From Saccharomonospora amisosensis (GTDB taxonomy: Bacteria; Actinomycetota; Actinomycetes; Mycobacteriales; Pseudonocardiaceae), in NCBI RefSeq assembly GCF_011761185.1, contig NZ_JAAOYM010000001.1, positions 62,001-126,000 of the forward strand: a stretch of 64,000 nt of DNA, written 5' to 3'. This document shows, piece after piece, positions 35,809 to 44,136 of this stretch. Numbering within the stretch: the first letter of the stretch is position 1; each line of letters begins with the position of its first letter. A program made the position numbers and the translations under genes. The notes beneath the pieces were generated by a model. The model was not told where the DNA came from. It did not search any database and saw only the letters and a list, made by a program, of their open reading frames with translations.

Positions 35809-36656
35809 TGCGGGGCCCTAACAGTGTCGGAGGTGGTGGTCCCGGCTGGTGCCTGCCGGGTAGGCGTGCTGTGGAAGACGGCGTTGACGGCCAGCGCGGC
35901 GAGCGTGGCCTGGTCAGGTCCGGAAAGGCCTGCGCGGTTGGCGTGGAAGATGAAGTGGTGCGCCAAGACCGCGCGCAGACCTCGCTCGAGATGTCCGTTA
36001 CGAGCGAGTTCGGCGAGTCGGCGGCCCGCCGCATCGAACGCCGCCCACCACGTCTCGGGAACCTGGTCGGGTGCCACGTCGACGAATCTGTGCGTGTTGG
36101 TGGTCATCAATCGCCGCACGGCCTGGCTCAACCGCTCGATGCGTTGGCAGTCGGTGTGGTCGTCGTGGACGGTGGGCCGGAGTGCGGCCACCTTGGCCCA
36201 GACGTCGCCCTGCTCGAACCAGTCCAACCCAGCGGCACGCAGCATCGCGCTGAACAACAGGACGGTGGTCTCCCGCTGGCCCAAGGCGGCTGGTGTCGTG
36301 ACGCGAGCCAGACAGTGGCGGCTGTCGTGGTGAAACAGCGTGTGCGCGATGTCCATCCCGGCGGGACCACCGAAGGCGACGGTCTCGGGTTCGTAGATGC
36401 TACGGCTCCAGTCGGCGACCTTCCCGCCAGCTTCCAGCTCGGCCAGCAGCGTGTCGACCGCGGTCGTGTCGGGATTTACCGGCTGGTAACGCAGCCGCCA
36501 GGCTGGCGTCTTGCGCAGGTGCCACCACGTGTCGAGTTCGCCGTCCTGCTGCGCCTGGTCGAGGGCGGGCGCTAACACGGTCGCGACAGTGTGCTCAGCA
36601 TCGGGCGGGTCGGCGAACTTGACCAGGTAGTGGTGCCAGCGGCTGTCCGGCGGCAT
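35805..36656 (-). CDS. Thiopeptide-type bacteriocin biosynthesis protein (LanB elimination domain)
   Basis: A 283-residue protein matching the C-terminal glutamate-elimination domain of split LanB dehydratases: start SRWHHYLVKFADPPDAEHTVATVLAP, then DTWWHLRKTPAWRLRYQP, SIYEPETVAFGGPAGMDIAHTLFHHDSR, and the C-terminal segment ending FHANRAGLSGPDQATLAALA. It would remove glutamate from glutamylated Ser/Thr to give dehydroalanine/dehydrobutyrine. The glutamylation half is the large LanB at 37928. The start ATG 36656 is 27 bp after the LanC gene. Confidence 0.85.
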   Translation of the reverse strand: MPPDSRWHHYLVKFADPPDAEHTVATVLAPALDQAQQDGELDTWWHLRKTPAWRLRYQPVNPDTTAVDTLLAELEAGGKVADWSRSIYEPETVAFGGPAGMDIAHTLFHHDSRHCLARVTTPAALGQRETTVLLFSAMLRAAGLDWFEQGDVWAKVAALRPTVHDDHTDCQRIERLSQAVRRLMTTNTHRFVDVAPDQVPETWWAAFDAAGRRLAELARNGHLERGLRAVLAHHFIFHANRAGLSGPDQATLAALAVNAVFHSTPTRQAPAGTTTSDTVRAPQ

Positions 36657-36683
36657 CGGCTCAGGGTCTCCTTTCTGGTCGGT

Positions 36684-37931
36684 TCAGGTGATCAGTAGGC
36701 AGGTGTCCCAGTCCGTTGTGGGCTCGATCGCGGCGGTGAGGGCGGCCAAGCCGACCCCCGCGGTACCTTCCAGCACGCCGGGGCTGTCTGGTGCGGCGTT
36801 GGTGCGAGTGCGGCTGAGCAGGTCGTTGGTCATTGCGTTGAGCCGGGTCGCGGCGGGGCCTGTCGTGTCGGTGGCGGCGCGGGCGGTGATGCGGGCGAGT
36901 CCGGCGTAGCCGTGGCACAGCGAGGTGTCGCTGACCAGCCTATGCTGGGCCGGGTCGGTCAGTGCGCTGATCAGGGCATCTTCGGCGATCTGGCGGCGCA
37001 TCTCGTCGCCCAGAGCCAGGGCGGCGAGGTGCAGGGCGCGTGCGATGCCCGCTGTTCCGTAGCACCAGCTCGGGCGGCGGTTGGCACCGCTGTGCCGCAC
37101 GTGCGTAGGCATCGATCGCGCTTCGTCGCTGGTGATCATGTAGGGCCAGCGTTCCCCGCCGGGAGTGTCGCTGCTCCATAAGTCCAGCCACGCGCAGATC
37201 CTTTCGACCGCCTCGCGCTGCCCGTCCACGCTGATGCCTCGGCGCAGGGCCTGGGCCAACAGTGCCAGCGGGCCGCCGATGCCGTGCGCGAGGCCGAAGT
37301 TGCCGTGGCCGCCAGGAAACTCGTCGTCCACGCGGCCGGTGGGACCGGTCAGGGTCCACCATCCCGGCAGCGCCTCGCCCTCGATCATTACCGGTTGTGT
37401 GAGGCGCACCAAGGCGCCCAGCACAGCCCCCATAGCGGTGCTGCCGGGGTCGTGGTGCAGCAGGTACGCGCCGAGACCGGCGAGGCCCCGGATCGTGTCG
37501 AACTCGGCCAGCAACGGCAACACCCCGGCGTCCATGCGCGTGTGCGCGGTGTCGGCGCGGGCATGGGCATCCGCGGCGATCTGCCGTGCCAACGGCCCGA
37601 GGGCGGACCGGTACGTGCCGGGGCGGACCGCAGCGGCGCCCGCGAGGGCGCGGGCGACGGCTGGCGCGCCATAGAATCCGCCAGTACTCGCCCCTGCCGT
37701 GACCGGCTTGCCGACGGCGATGGCTAGCCACTCGTGGGCGCGGTCGAACGGCCGGATTCCGACCGCCGCCAGTTCGATGTGCAGCAGCGCTATGCCGGGT
37801 GCCCCGTGAGCCAGGGACTGGTGCCACCACGGCTGGTCGGTGGGCAAGTCGGCGGCGCCGGGCTGTGCGAGGCGGTCGGCGACCTCCGCCGCGAACTCGA
37901 CCGCAGCGTCCGAGGCGAGACTGGCGTTCAT
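36684..37931 (-). CDS. Lanthionine synthetase (LanC-type cyclase)
   Basis: A 415-residue cyclase that joins cysteine thiols to dehydrated residues. Motifs: GLAHGIGGPLALLAQ, WCYGTAGIARALHLA and SLCHGYAGLARI, giving the zinc-binding Cys, Cys-His set. The start ATG 37931 (MNASLASDAAVEFA) overlaps the LanB stop region (37928) and is preferred over upstream starts inside LanB. It acts after dehydration by the two LanB parts. Confidence 0.93.
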   Translation of the reverse strand: MNASLASDAAVEFAAEVADRLAQPGAADLPTDQPWWHQSLAHGAPGIALLHIELAAVGIRPFDRAHEWLAIAVGKPVTAGASTGGFYGAPAVARALAGAAAVRPGTYRSALGPLARQIAADAHARADTAHTRMDAGVLPLLAEFDTIRGLAGLGAYLLHHDPGSTAMGAVLGALVRLTQPVMIEGEALPGWWTLTGPTGRVDDEFPGGHGNFGLAHGIGGPLALLAQALRRGISVDGQREAVERICAWLDLWSSDTPGGERWPYMITSDEARSMPTHVRHSGANRRPSWCYGTAGIARALHLAALALGDEMRRQIAEDALISALTDPAQHRLVSDTSLCHGYAGLARITARAATDTTGPAATRLNAMTNDLLSRTRTNAAPDSPGVLEGTAGVGLAALTAAIEPTTDWDTCLLIT

Positions 37932-40900
37932 CGCGGCCCTCCCGTGCGGGCCGCGAATGTCAGGGCCGCAGCCCGCGCCAGGTAGAGGGACACCGCTTTG
38001 TCCTCGGGCTCGACGCCGCTGGCCCGCAGGAAGTGGGTGTGCAGCAACGAACCCAAGGCGGCGTCCAGGTCGACGCCCTCGGCGTCGGCCCCGGACAAGC
38101 GCGCTCGGTAAGCCGCCAGAGTCTCGGCTCGCTCGGCCCACGTCGCAACGATCGCTGCCCCGCCCGGTGCACCACGCAGAGCGCGGAAGTTTTCGCAGGG
38201 GTCGGCCAAGCGCCGTGCCTCGGCGAACACCGGCCGAGGAACAACGGCAGGCGGCTTCGCCGGGACGTGGTCGATCAGCCACCGCATCCCCGCCTCGATC
38301 CCTCCGGTGAACGCGATGGCGATGGCGGCGAAGTTCGCCGCAACCAGGGCGTGGTGGTCAGCGCGCATGGGCTGGGCGAGCTGGGCAAGCACAGCCTGGG
38401 AGTCGGCGGTGAAGACCGCCTCGGCGGCGGCCAGCGCCGCGCCCGCACCCCAGCGGCCAGTCTCCGGGTAGGAGGTCGCGAAGGTCACTTCGCGCAGCAA
38501 GCCCAGACGACGGAGTCGCTCGGTCCAGGCGCTGACCCGACCGGCGGCCTCGCCGAACACGGCCGGTTCCGAACTGGGCAGCGCGATCCGCAGGCGCAGG
38601 TAGTGCTCTTCGCCTTCACGGAACCGCAGGAACCACCACTGCGGCTGGTCCTTGCCCCACTCCTTGAGCAGCGTGGGCAAATACTCGGTGAGCACGGTGT
38701 TCTGGCGTTGCCGGTTGCCGTAGAGCTTGGCGAACAGCAGCGGCGAGGCACCAGGCGACAGGCCATGCTCACCGGGCCGAACGATCCGCAGCGGTGTCGG
38801 GCGTGACGGTCGCACCGTGGCCTGCGGCTGGCGGGCGGCCAGCGGCACGACGACCTCGTGGGCACGGCCGTCGAACCATCCGGTGGCATCCTCGATGGGG
38901 CCTTCCTCCAGCACCGCATAGGGACTGGTGATCAGGTGCTCGCGCAGCAGCACTCGGTGAGCGTCCTCGGCGAGATCGAGAGGCAACCGCCAGTCCCCGT
39001 CGGCCAGGAGCACCGCCTGCGGGAGGCGACGGCAGGTACGCCAGTTGGCCAGCGCGGCGTCCCAAGCCTCCCAGTCGGCGGTCCGGTCGGGAAGCTCCGC
39101 AGCAGACAGCCGCCACCGTGCCGGGGACAGCACGACGCGGCCGGAACGGAGCCGGGGCAGGAACGGCAGGGTGGCCGCCGCGCCCCAGTCGAAGTCGGTG
39201 ACCTCCGCGTCGTCAGCGCGAGTGAGTTCTACGAGGAAGCGAGCCAGCGGTGGGGTGTGCTTGCGCAGGTTGAGTGCATGCGTAGCCCACACGTCCACCC
39301 TCGCACCGAGGCTAGGAGCGGTCAGGTACAGCCGGTCACTGTCACAACTGACCGCCAAGTCCGCCGGCGTGAGCACTGTTCCTGCGTCGGTACCGCGATG
39401 CTCGGCGAGGCTGACGACTCTCGGCAGAACCCGGACGGTGCGGGCGACGTGCGCGGTGGCGGGGTCCAGCGGTGGAAACGACAACTGGGCCGATAGGGCT
39501 TCGTCCGGTCCCCGCGGGGCAAACAGCGGTTCAGTCAACGCCTGGCGGTCATGCTCGTCGAACAGGTACAGGAAGCGACCGGTGACGATGCTGGCGGACC
39601 GAGAGACCGAGGTAACCGCGAGCTGAAACTTCCCCTCCTGCAAGGCCAGCATGCTCGGGCAGTCCACGCGGGCACACAGCTCCAGATGCGAGGGCAGTCG
39701 CACCGAGTGCACCGGCACCTGCTCGAGCTCGGCGATCAAAGGCTCATCGAGGACAACTTCGTGGTGTCCGTCCAATGCTGCGGCTTGGGCGACCGCCAGT
39801 AGGTGCTCGTCCCGAGACCTCCGCTGCGGGCGGGCGGCGGTCTTGGTTGCACCGGGATAGCCGTCGGGCCAGCCGATACCGCTGTCCGCGACGACGTCCA
39901 ACAGCGGAACCTGTGAACCGGCGCCGAACCGCTGGTAGAAGCGCCGGTGATAGTCCGCCCACGTTGTCGTACTCCTGGGGTGGGAACTCAGACGTGCCAA
40001 CAGCCGTGCGGCACGTTCGGCTTCACAGGCGACCGCGTTGGGAAGCACCACGTCCAGGTCCAGCCGCAGGTCGACCGTGACGGGGTTTCGCCGCGACGCA
40101 GTCAGACAGCGCATGGCAGCAGCGGCGTCGGCGCGCAGGTTGCGCCGAGTCCCTGCGCTGCCGTGCCGATGCTGCCGCAACTGGCCGTAAATGTCGTTCA
40201 GCGTCGCGCGCTGCTCGGCCGCGACCTCGCCGACCGCCGCCAGCGCGCGCACCAGGTGCCCCAGAGCATCGGGCTCAGTGCTCGGCGCGTGAAGGTTGGT
40301 GACAAGCGCACGGCGTGTGACCAGCGTGGTGAGCAGGTCGGTCACCGTGCCTGCTGCGGCGTGTGGAAAGTCGGTCTGCACTTTCGTGCGCAGGTCACCG
40401 AAGCGGATCGGGTCTCGCGCCGCGCACACGGCCGTGCGTACTGGGCCGGTGTATCGGAGTTCGACTTCGACAGCGCCGGTGCCCCGGTTGTCGGTGGCCG
40501 GCTGGTAGGGCACAACAAGACGCTCGCCTCGCACCATCAACGTGGTGTTGGCGACGACGAGCAACCGCTCCAGGACCGCGGGCTGCCCTTCCAGGTGGCT
40601 GATGACCTCGGCCAGCCATCCGGCGTCAGCCCCAGCAACTGCCTGGTGATCATCACCCGAACGCTGGGATGGAACCGAGGCGAACCGTGCGGCGGAGACC
40701 CCGGCAAACAGGCCGTTAGGAGTCGGACGGCCGGTCAACCGCACCAAGTAGCGCACCACTGACAATGTCGCGCGTCGTAGGTCTCGCTCGCTGCCAACCC
40801 CTGCGCCACACAGGCTGTGGACGCGCTCAGCAAGCACTGGGCTCGCGAGACTGATGGCATCGCGGACCGCGCCGACTCTCCACACCTGACGGAGCCAATC

Positions 40901-41041
40901 AACCCATTCAGTAGCAGTCCCGGCCCCGCTCGCCGTCAACGTCGGCCACGGCGGGAGTTCTAGATCGCCCTGAGCGACAGCTCGGACCAACACGCCACTC
41001 GCGGCTCGGAAACCGACGCGGTCGGACAAGGCCGTGGACAC
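37928..41041 (-). CDS. Lantibiotic dehydratase LanB, glutamylation domain
   Basis: A large enzyme of about 1037 residues using glutamyl-tRNA to glutamylate Ser/Thr of the precursor: N-terminal FRAASGVLVRAVAQGDLELPPW, LRRATLSVVRYLVRLTGRPTPNGLFAGV, YHRRFYQRFG, LDLDVVLPNAV, and later LPFLPRLRSGRVVLSPARW. GTG 41041 (MSTALSDRVGF) after AAAGG fits the family; starting at 41176 would overlap the precursor gene. The elimination domain is the separate protein at 35805, the split layout typical of FxLD and thiopeptide systems. 82 bp separate it from the precursor gene. Confidence 0.9.
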   Translation of the reverse strand: MSTALSDRVGFRAASGVLVRAVAQGDLELPPWPTLTASGAGTATEWVDWLRQVWRVGAVRDAISLASPVLAERVHSLCGAGVGSERDLRRATLSVVRYLVRLTGRPTPNGLFAGVSAARFASVPSQRSGDDHQAVAGADAGWLAEVISHLEGQPAVLERLLVVANTTLMVRGERLVVPYQPATDNRGTGAVEVELRYTGPVRTAVCAARDPIRFGDLRTKVQTDFPHAAAGTVTDLLTTLVTRRALVTNLHAPSTEPDALGHLVRALAAVGEVAAEQRATLNDIYGQLRQHRHGSAGTRRNLRADAAAAMRCLTASRRNPVTVDLRLDLDVVLPNAVACEAERAARLLARLSSHPRSTTTWADYHRRFYQRFGAGSQVPLLDVVADSGIGWPDGYPGATKTAARPQRRSRDEHLLAVAQAAALDGHHEVVLDEPLIAELEQVPVHSVRLPSHLELCARVDCPSMLALQEGKFQLAVTSVSRSASIVTGRFLYLFDEHDRQALTEPLFAPRGPDEALSAQLSFPPLDPATAHVARTVRVLPRVVSLAEHRGTDAGTVLTPADLAVSCDSDRLYLTAPSLGARVDVWATHALNLRKHTPPLARFLVELTRADDAEVTDFDWGAAATLPFLPRLRSGRVVLSPARWRLSAAELPDRTADWEAWDAALANWRTCRRLPQAVLLADGDWRLPLDLAEDAHRVLLREHLITSPYAVLEEGPIEDATGWFDGRAHEVVVPLAARQPQATVRPSRPTPLRIVRPGEHGLSPGASPLLFAKLYGNRQRQNTVLTEYLPTLLKEWGKDQPQWWFLRFREGEEHYLRLRIALPSSEPAVFGEAAGRVSAWTERLRRLGLLREVTFATSYPETGRWGAGAALAAAEAVFTADSQAVLAQLAQPMRADHHALVAANFAAIAIAFTGGIEAGMRWLIDHVPAKPPAVVPRPVFAEARRLADPCENFRALRGAPGGAAIVATWAERAETLAAYRARLSGADAEGVDLDAALGSLLHTHFLRASGVEPEDKAVSLYLARAAALTFAARTGGPR

Positions 41042-41123
41042 CGGGCACCTTTCCAGAGGAGACAGAGGGATGCCGGGCACCCACCCACCATGCTGCGGGC
41101 GGGCGTCCGGCCATTCGGGACAA

Positions 41124-41309
41124 TCAGGCGGCGCTGATGCAGGTCGACTTCTCGCACGTATGCCCGCAGCCGTCATCCGTCATGTTGATCAAATGCGCCG
41201 GGTCCACCACCTCGACCAGCGTGATGTCGAGATCGAACTCCGAGCCCGTCGCGACCTCCGCGGCAGGCGTAGTCACCGTGGTCTGCGACCACTCCGTCTG
41301 AACCGTCAC
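41124..41309 (-). CDS. fxlA: FxLD-family lanthipeptide precursor
   Basis: A 61-residue precursor with the defining FDLD at residues 25-28 (SEFDLDITLVEVVDP), the same leader element bound by LanB-type enzymes. The C-terminal core has Cys at 48, 52 and 57, Thr at 44, 51 and 56, and Ser at 55 and 59, enough for up to three thioether rings. The Asp-Asp-Gly at 45-47 is a plausible site for the methyltransferases. GTG 41309 is fixed by GAAGGAGGATTT just upstream. It is the first gene of the minus-strand cluster. Confidence 0.92.
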   Translation of the reverse strand: MTVQTEWSQTTVTTPAAEVATGSEFDLDITLVEVVDPAHLINMTDDGCGHTCEKSTCISAA

Positions 41310-41664
41310 AAATCCTCCTTCGTGAGTTTCACGCTCCGAGTCCGGCGAGTGGGACACCACCGCCAACAGACACACCAGCCCGGAACTCAACTCGATGTGC
41401 CTAGTGCTCCCGCCAACGCACGCGCGAGCCGAATCCATCGAAGTGGAGGGCAGCCCCACCACCACACACCTCTCAACGACACGTCCCGGTGAAAAACGTT
41501 TCCAGATGCTCGGGCTGTGCCAAGGCGAAGCTCGCCCGACCGCAGCGATGCCAGCCAACTCCTAATGATCATCGACAGCCAGAGCGACCATGCGGCGACG
41601 ATGCGTCGTCAATGAGGCGTTGCGCCCCATGACTTGCACAAACACCTTGTTCACGGGGCCGGTT
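41310..41664. other. Promoter region of the lanthipeptide cluster, no gene seen
   Basis: No convincing coding frame, RNA gene or terminator is visible. It separates the precursor gene start from the stop of the next minus-strand gene and must hold the cluster promoter, but I cannot place -35/-10 boxes with confidence. Confidence 0.5.
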
Positions 41665-42132
41665 TCACTTGGTTCCGTGGCGCTCCTGGTTGATCTGGTT
41701 CACTCTGTGCACGGAGACGCCGGCGACGTTGGCGACGCTCTTGCGCTTCTCCCCTGCGTCGCAGGCTGCGCGGATGGCGGTGCGCCACACGCTGTCCGCA
41801 TGGTTGGTCTCGGCCATGGCTCGTTCCCGTTCCTTGGTGGCGTGGGCCAGCTGCCCGAGTGCCGTAGGGTCTGGGTCCTCCATCGCGCGGCCAGGGAGGT
41901 TGAAGGCGCGGGACACGGCTTGCTCGATGTCGCCGCAGGCGATGCCGCCCTCTTCGGCGACGGTGAATCCGAGTTCCAGGAGCAGGAACCCGATGCGCCG
42001 CAGCCAGGGTAGGGAGTCGTTGTCGCCCGCGTCTTTGCGGGCGTACCAGGGGCCGGTCTCGCGTTCGACCGCACGCCGCAGTCGCGCGAGCACAATGTCC
42101 AGGTCTGCTGGTGGCGGGCTACCTTCGGTCAT
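41665..42132 (-). CDS. Hypothetical protein with C-terminal HTH-like segment
   Basis: A 155-residue protein, with ATG 42132 set by GGAAGAG. It is helical and charged (LDIVLARLRRAVERETGPWYARKDAGDND, WLRRIGFLLLELGFTVAEEGG) and ends with AACDAGEKRKSVANVAGVSVHRVNQINQE, which looks like a helix-turn-helix. I do not recognise the family. It lies at the end of a run of small minus-strand genes of unknown role. Confidence 0.65.
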   Translation of the reverse strand: MTEGSPPPADLDIVLARLRRAVERETGPWYARKDAGDNDSLPWLRRIGFLLLELGFTVAEEGGIACGDIEQAVSRAFNLPGRAMEDPDPTALGQLAHATKERERAMAETNHADSVWRTAIRAACDAGEKRKSVANVAGVSVHRVNQINQERHGTK

Positions 42133-42250
42133 GACTCTTCCAAGATTCGTAGCGAACTGCACGTCAGGTTGGGTTTCGGCAAGGTGAGACCCGGCAGGTG
42201 AGGGAAAGGGGGTAGCCGACCGCACCGACCGGGGGCTTTCCCTGCCGCGC

Positions 42251-42718
42251 TCACGGCTCGGCAGGGAAAGCGATCATCCGACGCCCCAACTCGGCCACTT
42301 CCTGCCCCGTAGCGTTGATCGCGTGCCAGTCATCCGGCGCGGCCTGATCCAGGTGCACGAGCGCGCCGATCACGGCGTACCACTGCTGACGCAGCGCATC
42401 CACCTCGACCGGCGTGGCCGGTGGCGCGGCCTCGTCCCACGACATGTGACGGCAACACTCCAAGATCCCGCGACCGCGGTCGTGCAGATCCTCCATCTGG
42501 CCGTGGCTGCGGCTGCACCACTCGGACAAGGTCTCGACCATGGCGTGCCACTGCTGATGCGACATCAGCCCGACCGTCTGAGGCACGCAGGCGGATCCGT
42601 CCGGCTGGTTGGCCACGGCGCCGGCGAACGTGGCGGCCCGATCGGTCAGGACCAGCAACGCCGGCGCCAACTGAGCGAGGGGGGCGAGGGAAGCGGCTGT
42701 GTGTTGTTGTTGTTCCAC
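42251..42718 (-). CDS. Hypothetical protein, 155 residues
   Basis: GTG 42718 with CTGGAG about 10 bp upstream is taken as start, so the gene follows the previous stop by 7 bp. The sequence is helical, with WHAMVETLSEWCSRSHGQMEDLHDRGRGILECCRHM and QWYAVIGALVHLDQAA. No motif is assignable. It is co-directional and tightly packed with the neighbouring small genes. Confidence 0.6.
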   Translation of the reverse strand: MEQQQHTAASLAPLAQLAPALLVLTDRAATFAGAVANQPDGSACVPQTVGLMSHQQWHAMVETLSEWCSRSHGQMEDLHDRGRGILECCRHMSWDEAAPPATPVEVDALRQQWYAVIGALVHLDQAAPDDWHAINATGQEVAELGRRMIAFPAEP

Positions 42719-42725
42719 GGTGTCG

Positions 42726-43028
42726 TCATCTCCAGGTCTTGTTCCGCAGGCCGTGCAGCACACGCCGCACGAGTTCCTGATCAGGCGGTGTTGGGTTGTA
42801 GAAGGCTCGACGGGCATCCGCCACCACAGTGCGTGGCCTCAGCCGCCGGGGCAGTTGCCGCATCCTCGGCGCTTCGTGTCGCTGTTCAACGACCGCGAGG
42901 TCGTGACATGCGGGCCAGATCGGCTGTGTCTCGGCCAGCGTGGGCGCCACCGCCCGCATCGGCTCGGTCGGCTGACCAGGGTTGATCCACTCGCCGAAAC
43001 GCTGGCGCGTCGTCTGGCTGTCGGTCAC
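42726..43028 (-). CDS. Hypothetical protein, 100 residues
   Basis: ATG 43028 overlaps the previous stop (ATGA at 43025-43028), which supports the frame as real. The middle reads EPMRAVAPTLAETQPIWPACHDLAVVEQRHEAP and the end ELVRRVLHGLRNKTWR. I do not recognise it. It is part of the small-gene operon. Confidence 0.6.
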   Translation of the reverse strand: MTDSQTTRQRFGEWINPGQPTEPMRAVAPTLAETQPIWPACHDLAVVEQRHEAPRMRQLPRRLRPRTVVADARRAFYNPTPPDQELVRRVLHGLRNKTWR

Positions 43029-43252
43029 CGCGCCGGGGCAGGCTCATGCTCGCCACCGTCGCCGAAGCTGGCCCGCAACGCGCGGGCGAGTTCGTCACAG
43101 TCGGCGGCCAGTTGCAGGGCCTTCTCCCCGCTCGCGAAACCGGTGGGGGCACCGGCGGTGACCGCGAGGTCGTAGGCGATGCGCTCCGCGCGGGTGACCG
43201 TGCGGCGAATCAAGGGATACAAGGCGACGGCAGGGGTTCGCGCGGTGCTCAC
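43025..43252 (-). CDS. Hypothetical protein, 75 residues
   Basis: GTG 43252 overlaps the stop of the upstream gene and its own stop overlaps the next start, so it sits in a tightly coupled operon. The sequence has helical RRTVTRAERIAYDLAV and QLAADCDELARALRASFGDG. No recognised domain. Confidence 0.6.
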   Translation of the reverse strand: MSTARTPAVALYPLIRRTVTRAERIAYDLAVTAGAPTGFASGEKALQLAADCDELARALRASFGDGGEHEPAPAR

Positions 43253-43587
43253 CGGTACTCCTCCACGAACTCGAGGGCGCACGTGAAACACCCGAAACCG
43301 ACCGGCACCGTGGTGCCATCCATGTCGGTGACACGAACCGTCGCGCCGCACAAGGTGTCGCAAACCCCGTCGGGTGGTGGCGACATGAGCGCAGTGAGAT
43401 GCTGTATCCGGCCGATCACTGGTTTGAAACCAGGCACGTTGGCGAAGTCCGGCAAGGTCAAGTCGATGGACTCGGCCACGTTCCTGATGTCGCCAGCAGG
43501 GGCGGCGCGGGGACGCACTTTCCTCGCGGTGCAGACGCCGCGGTTCTGTGATCGGACGCGGAACCGGCGTCGCCAGATCTTCCTCAT
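43249..43587 (-). CDS. Hypothetical protein with Cys pairs, 112 residues
   Basis: ATG 43587 after GGGAGA is preferred over ATG 43614. The N-terminus is arginine-rich (MRKIWRRRFRVRSQNRG). The C-terminal half has VCDTLCGATVRV and GFGCFTCALEF, four cysteines that could bind zinc. Function unknown; it is coupled to the next gene through an overlap. Confidence 0.6.
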   Translation of the reverse strand: MRKIWRRRFRVRSQNRGVCTARKVRPRAAPAGDIRNVAESIDLTLPDFANVPGFKPVIGRIQHLTALMSPPPDGVCDTLCGATVRVTDMDGTTVPVGFGCFTCALEFVEEYR

Positions 43588-43697
43588 CGTGTTCTCCCTG
43601 AAGACACGCGACACGCGTGCCTGTAGCTCGTGACTGGATGCTGTGATGTCGGCCGCGCACAGGCGGAGCAGGGTCCGTGCCCCGGCGGTGTCGCGTT

Positions 43698-43991
43698 TCA
43701 GCCAGCCGGAAGGGACAACAGCCCCTCGACCACATCAGCGAGGGAGCCTTCGCTGCGCCACAGTTCATGACCGTCCCAAGCCCAGCGCACAGCGACCGCG
43801 TTGTATCGGTCGAACACCTTCAAACCATCCACGCAGGTCGGCCAGTAGCAGGCGGCGTCGAGGCGCACGAGGCAGAAGGTCTCGCTGATTCTGTGCACGA
43901 ACTCCCACCCTGAATCGACCATGTCGATCAGGCATTGCAGCTCCGGGTACAGGCGCACCGACTCCCGATGTGCAGCGGCGGTCGTTATCAC
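43698..43991 (-). CDS. Hypothetical protein, 97 residues
   Basis: GTG 43991 (MITTAAAHRESVRLYPEL) is a plausible start; the upstream extension to 44090 overlaps the promoter of the divergent regulator. It contains WEFVHRISETFCLVRLDAACYW and WAWDGHELWRSEGSLADVV. Not recognised. It is the first gene of the minus-strand small-gene run and is divergent from the regulator at 44137. Confidence 0.6.
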   Translation of the reverse strand: MITTAAAHRESVRLYPELQCLIDMVDSGWEFVHRISETFCLVRLDAACYWPTCVDGLKVFDRYNAVAVRWAWDGHELWRSEGSLADVVEGLLSLPAG

Positions 43992-44136
43992 GCTGGGGAC
44001 GCTAGGGCCGCGCACTCGGACAGCGGGAGGTCGCAAGGGGGTCTCTTGGGGGACGTTGTGGGGACATAGCCACCGGAAGGCGGGACACAAGCCGTTCGCT
44101 TGCTTACTGTGGCATCAATCGTCGGGAAGGGGAGCT

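Noticed and set aside
41126-41558. Upstream extension of the precursor frame to ATG 41558
   Set aside because: GTG 41309 has an excellent ribosome site and gives the normal FxLD precursor length; the extension has no leader-like sequence.
41590-42012. Plus-strand frame of 140 codons opposite the hypothetical gene at 41665
   Set aside because: The minus-strand frame has a good ribosome site and sensible composition; the plus frame is its shadow.
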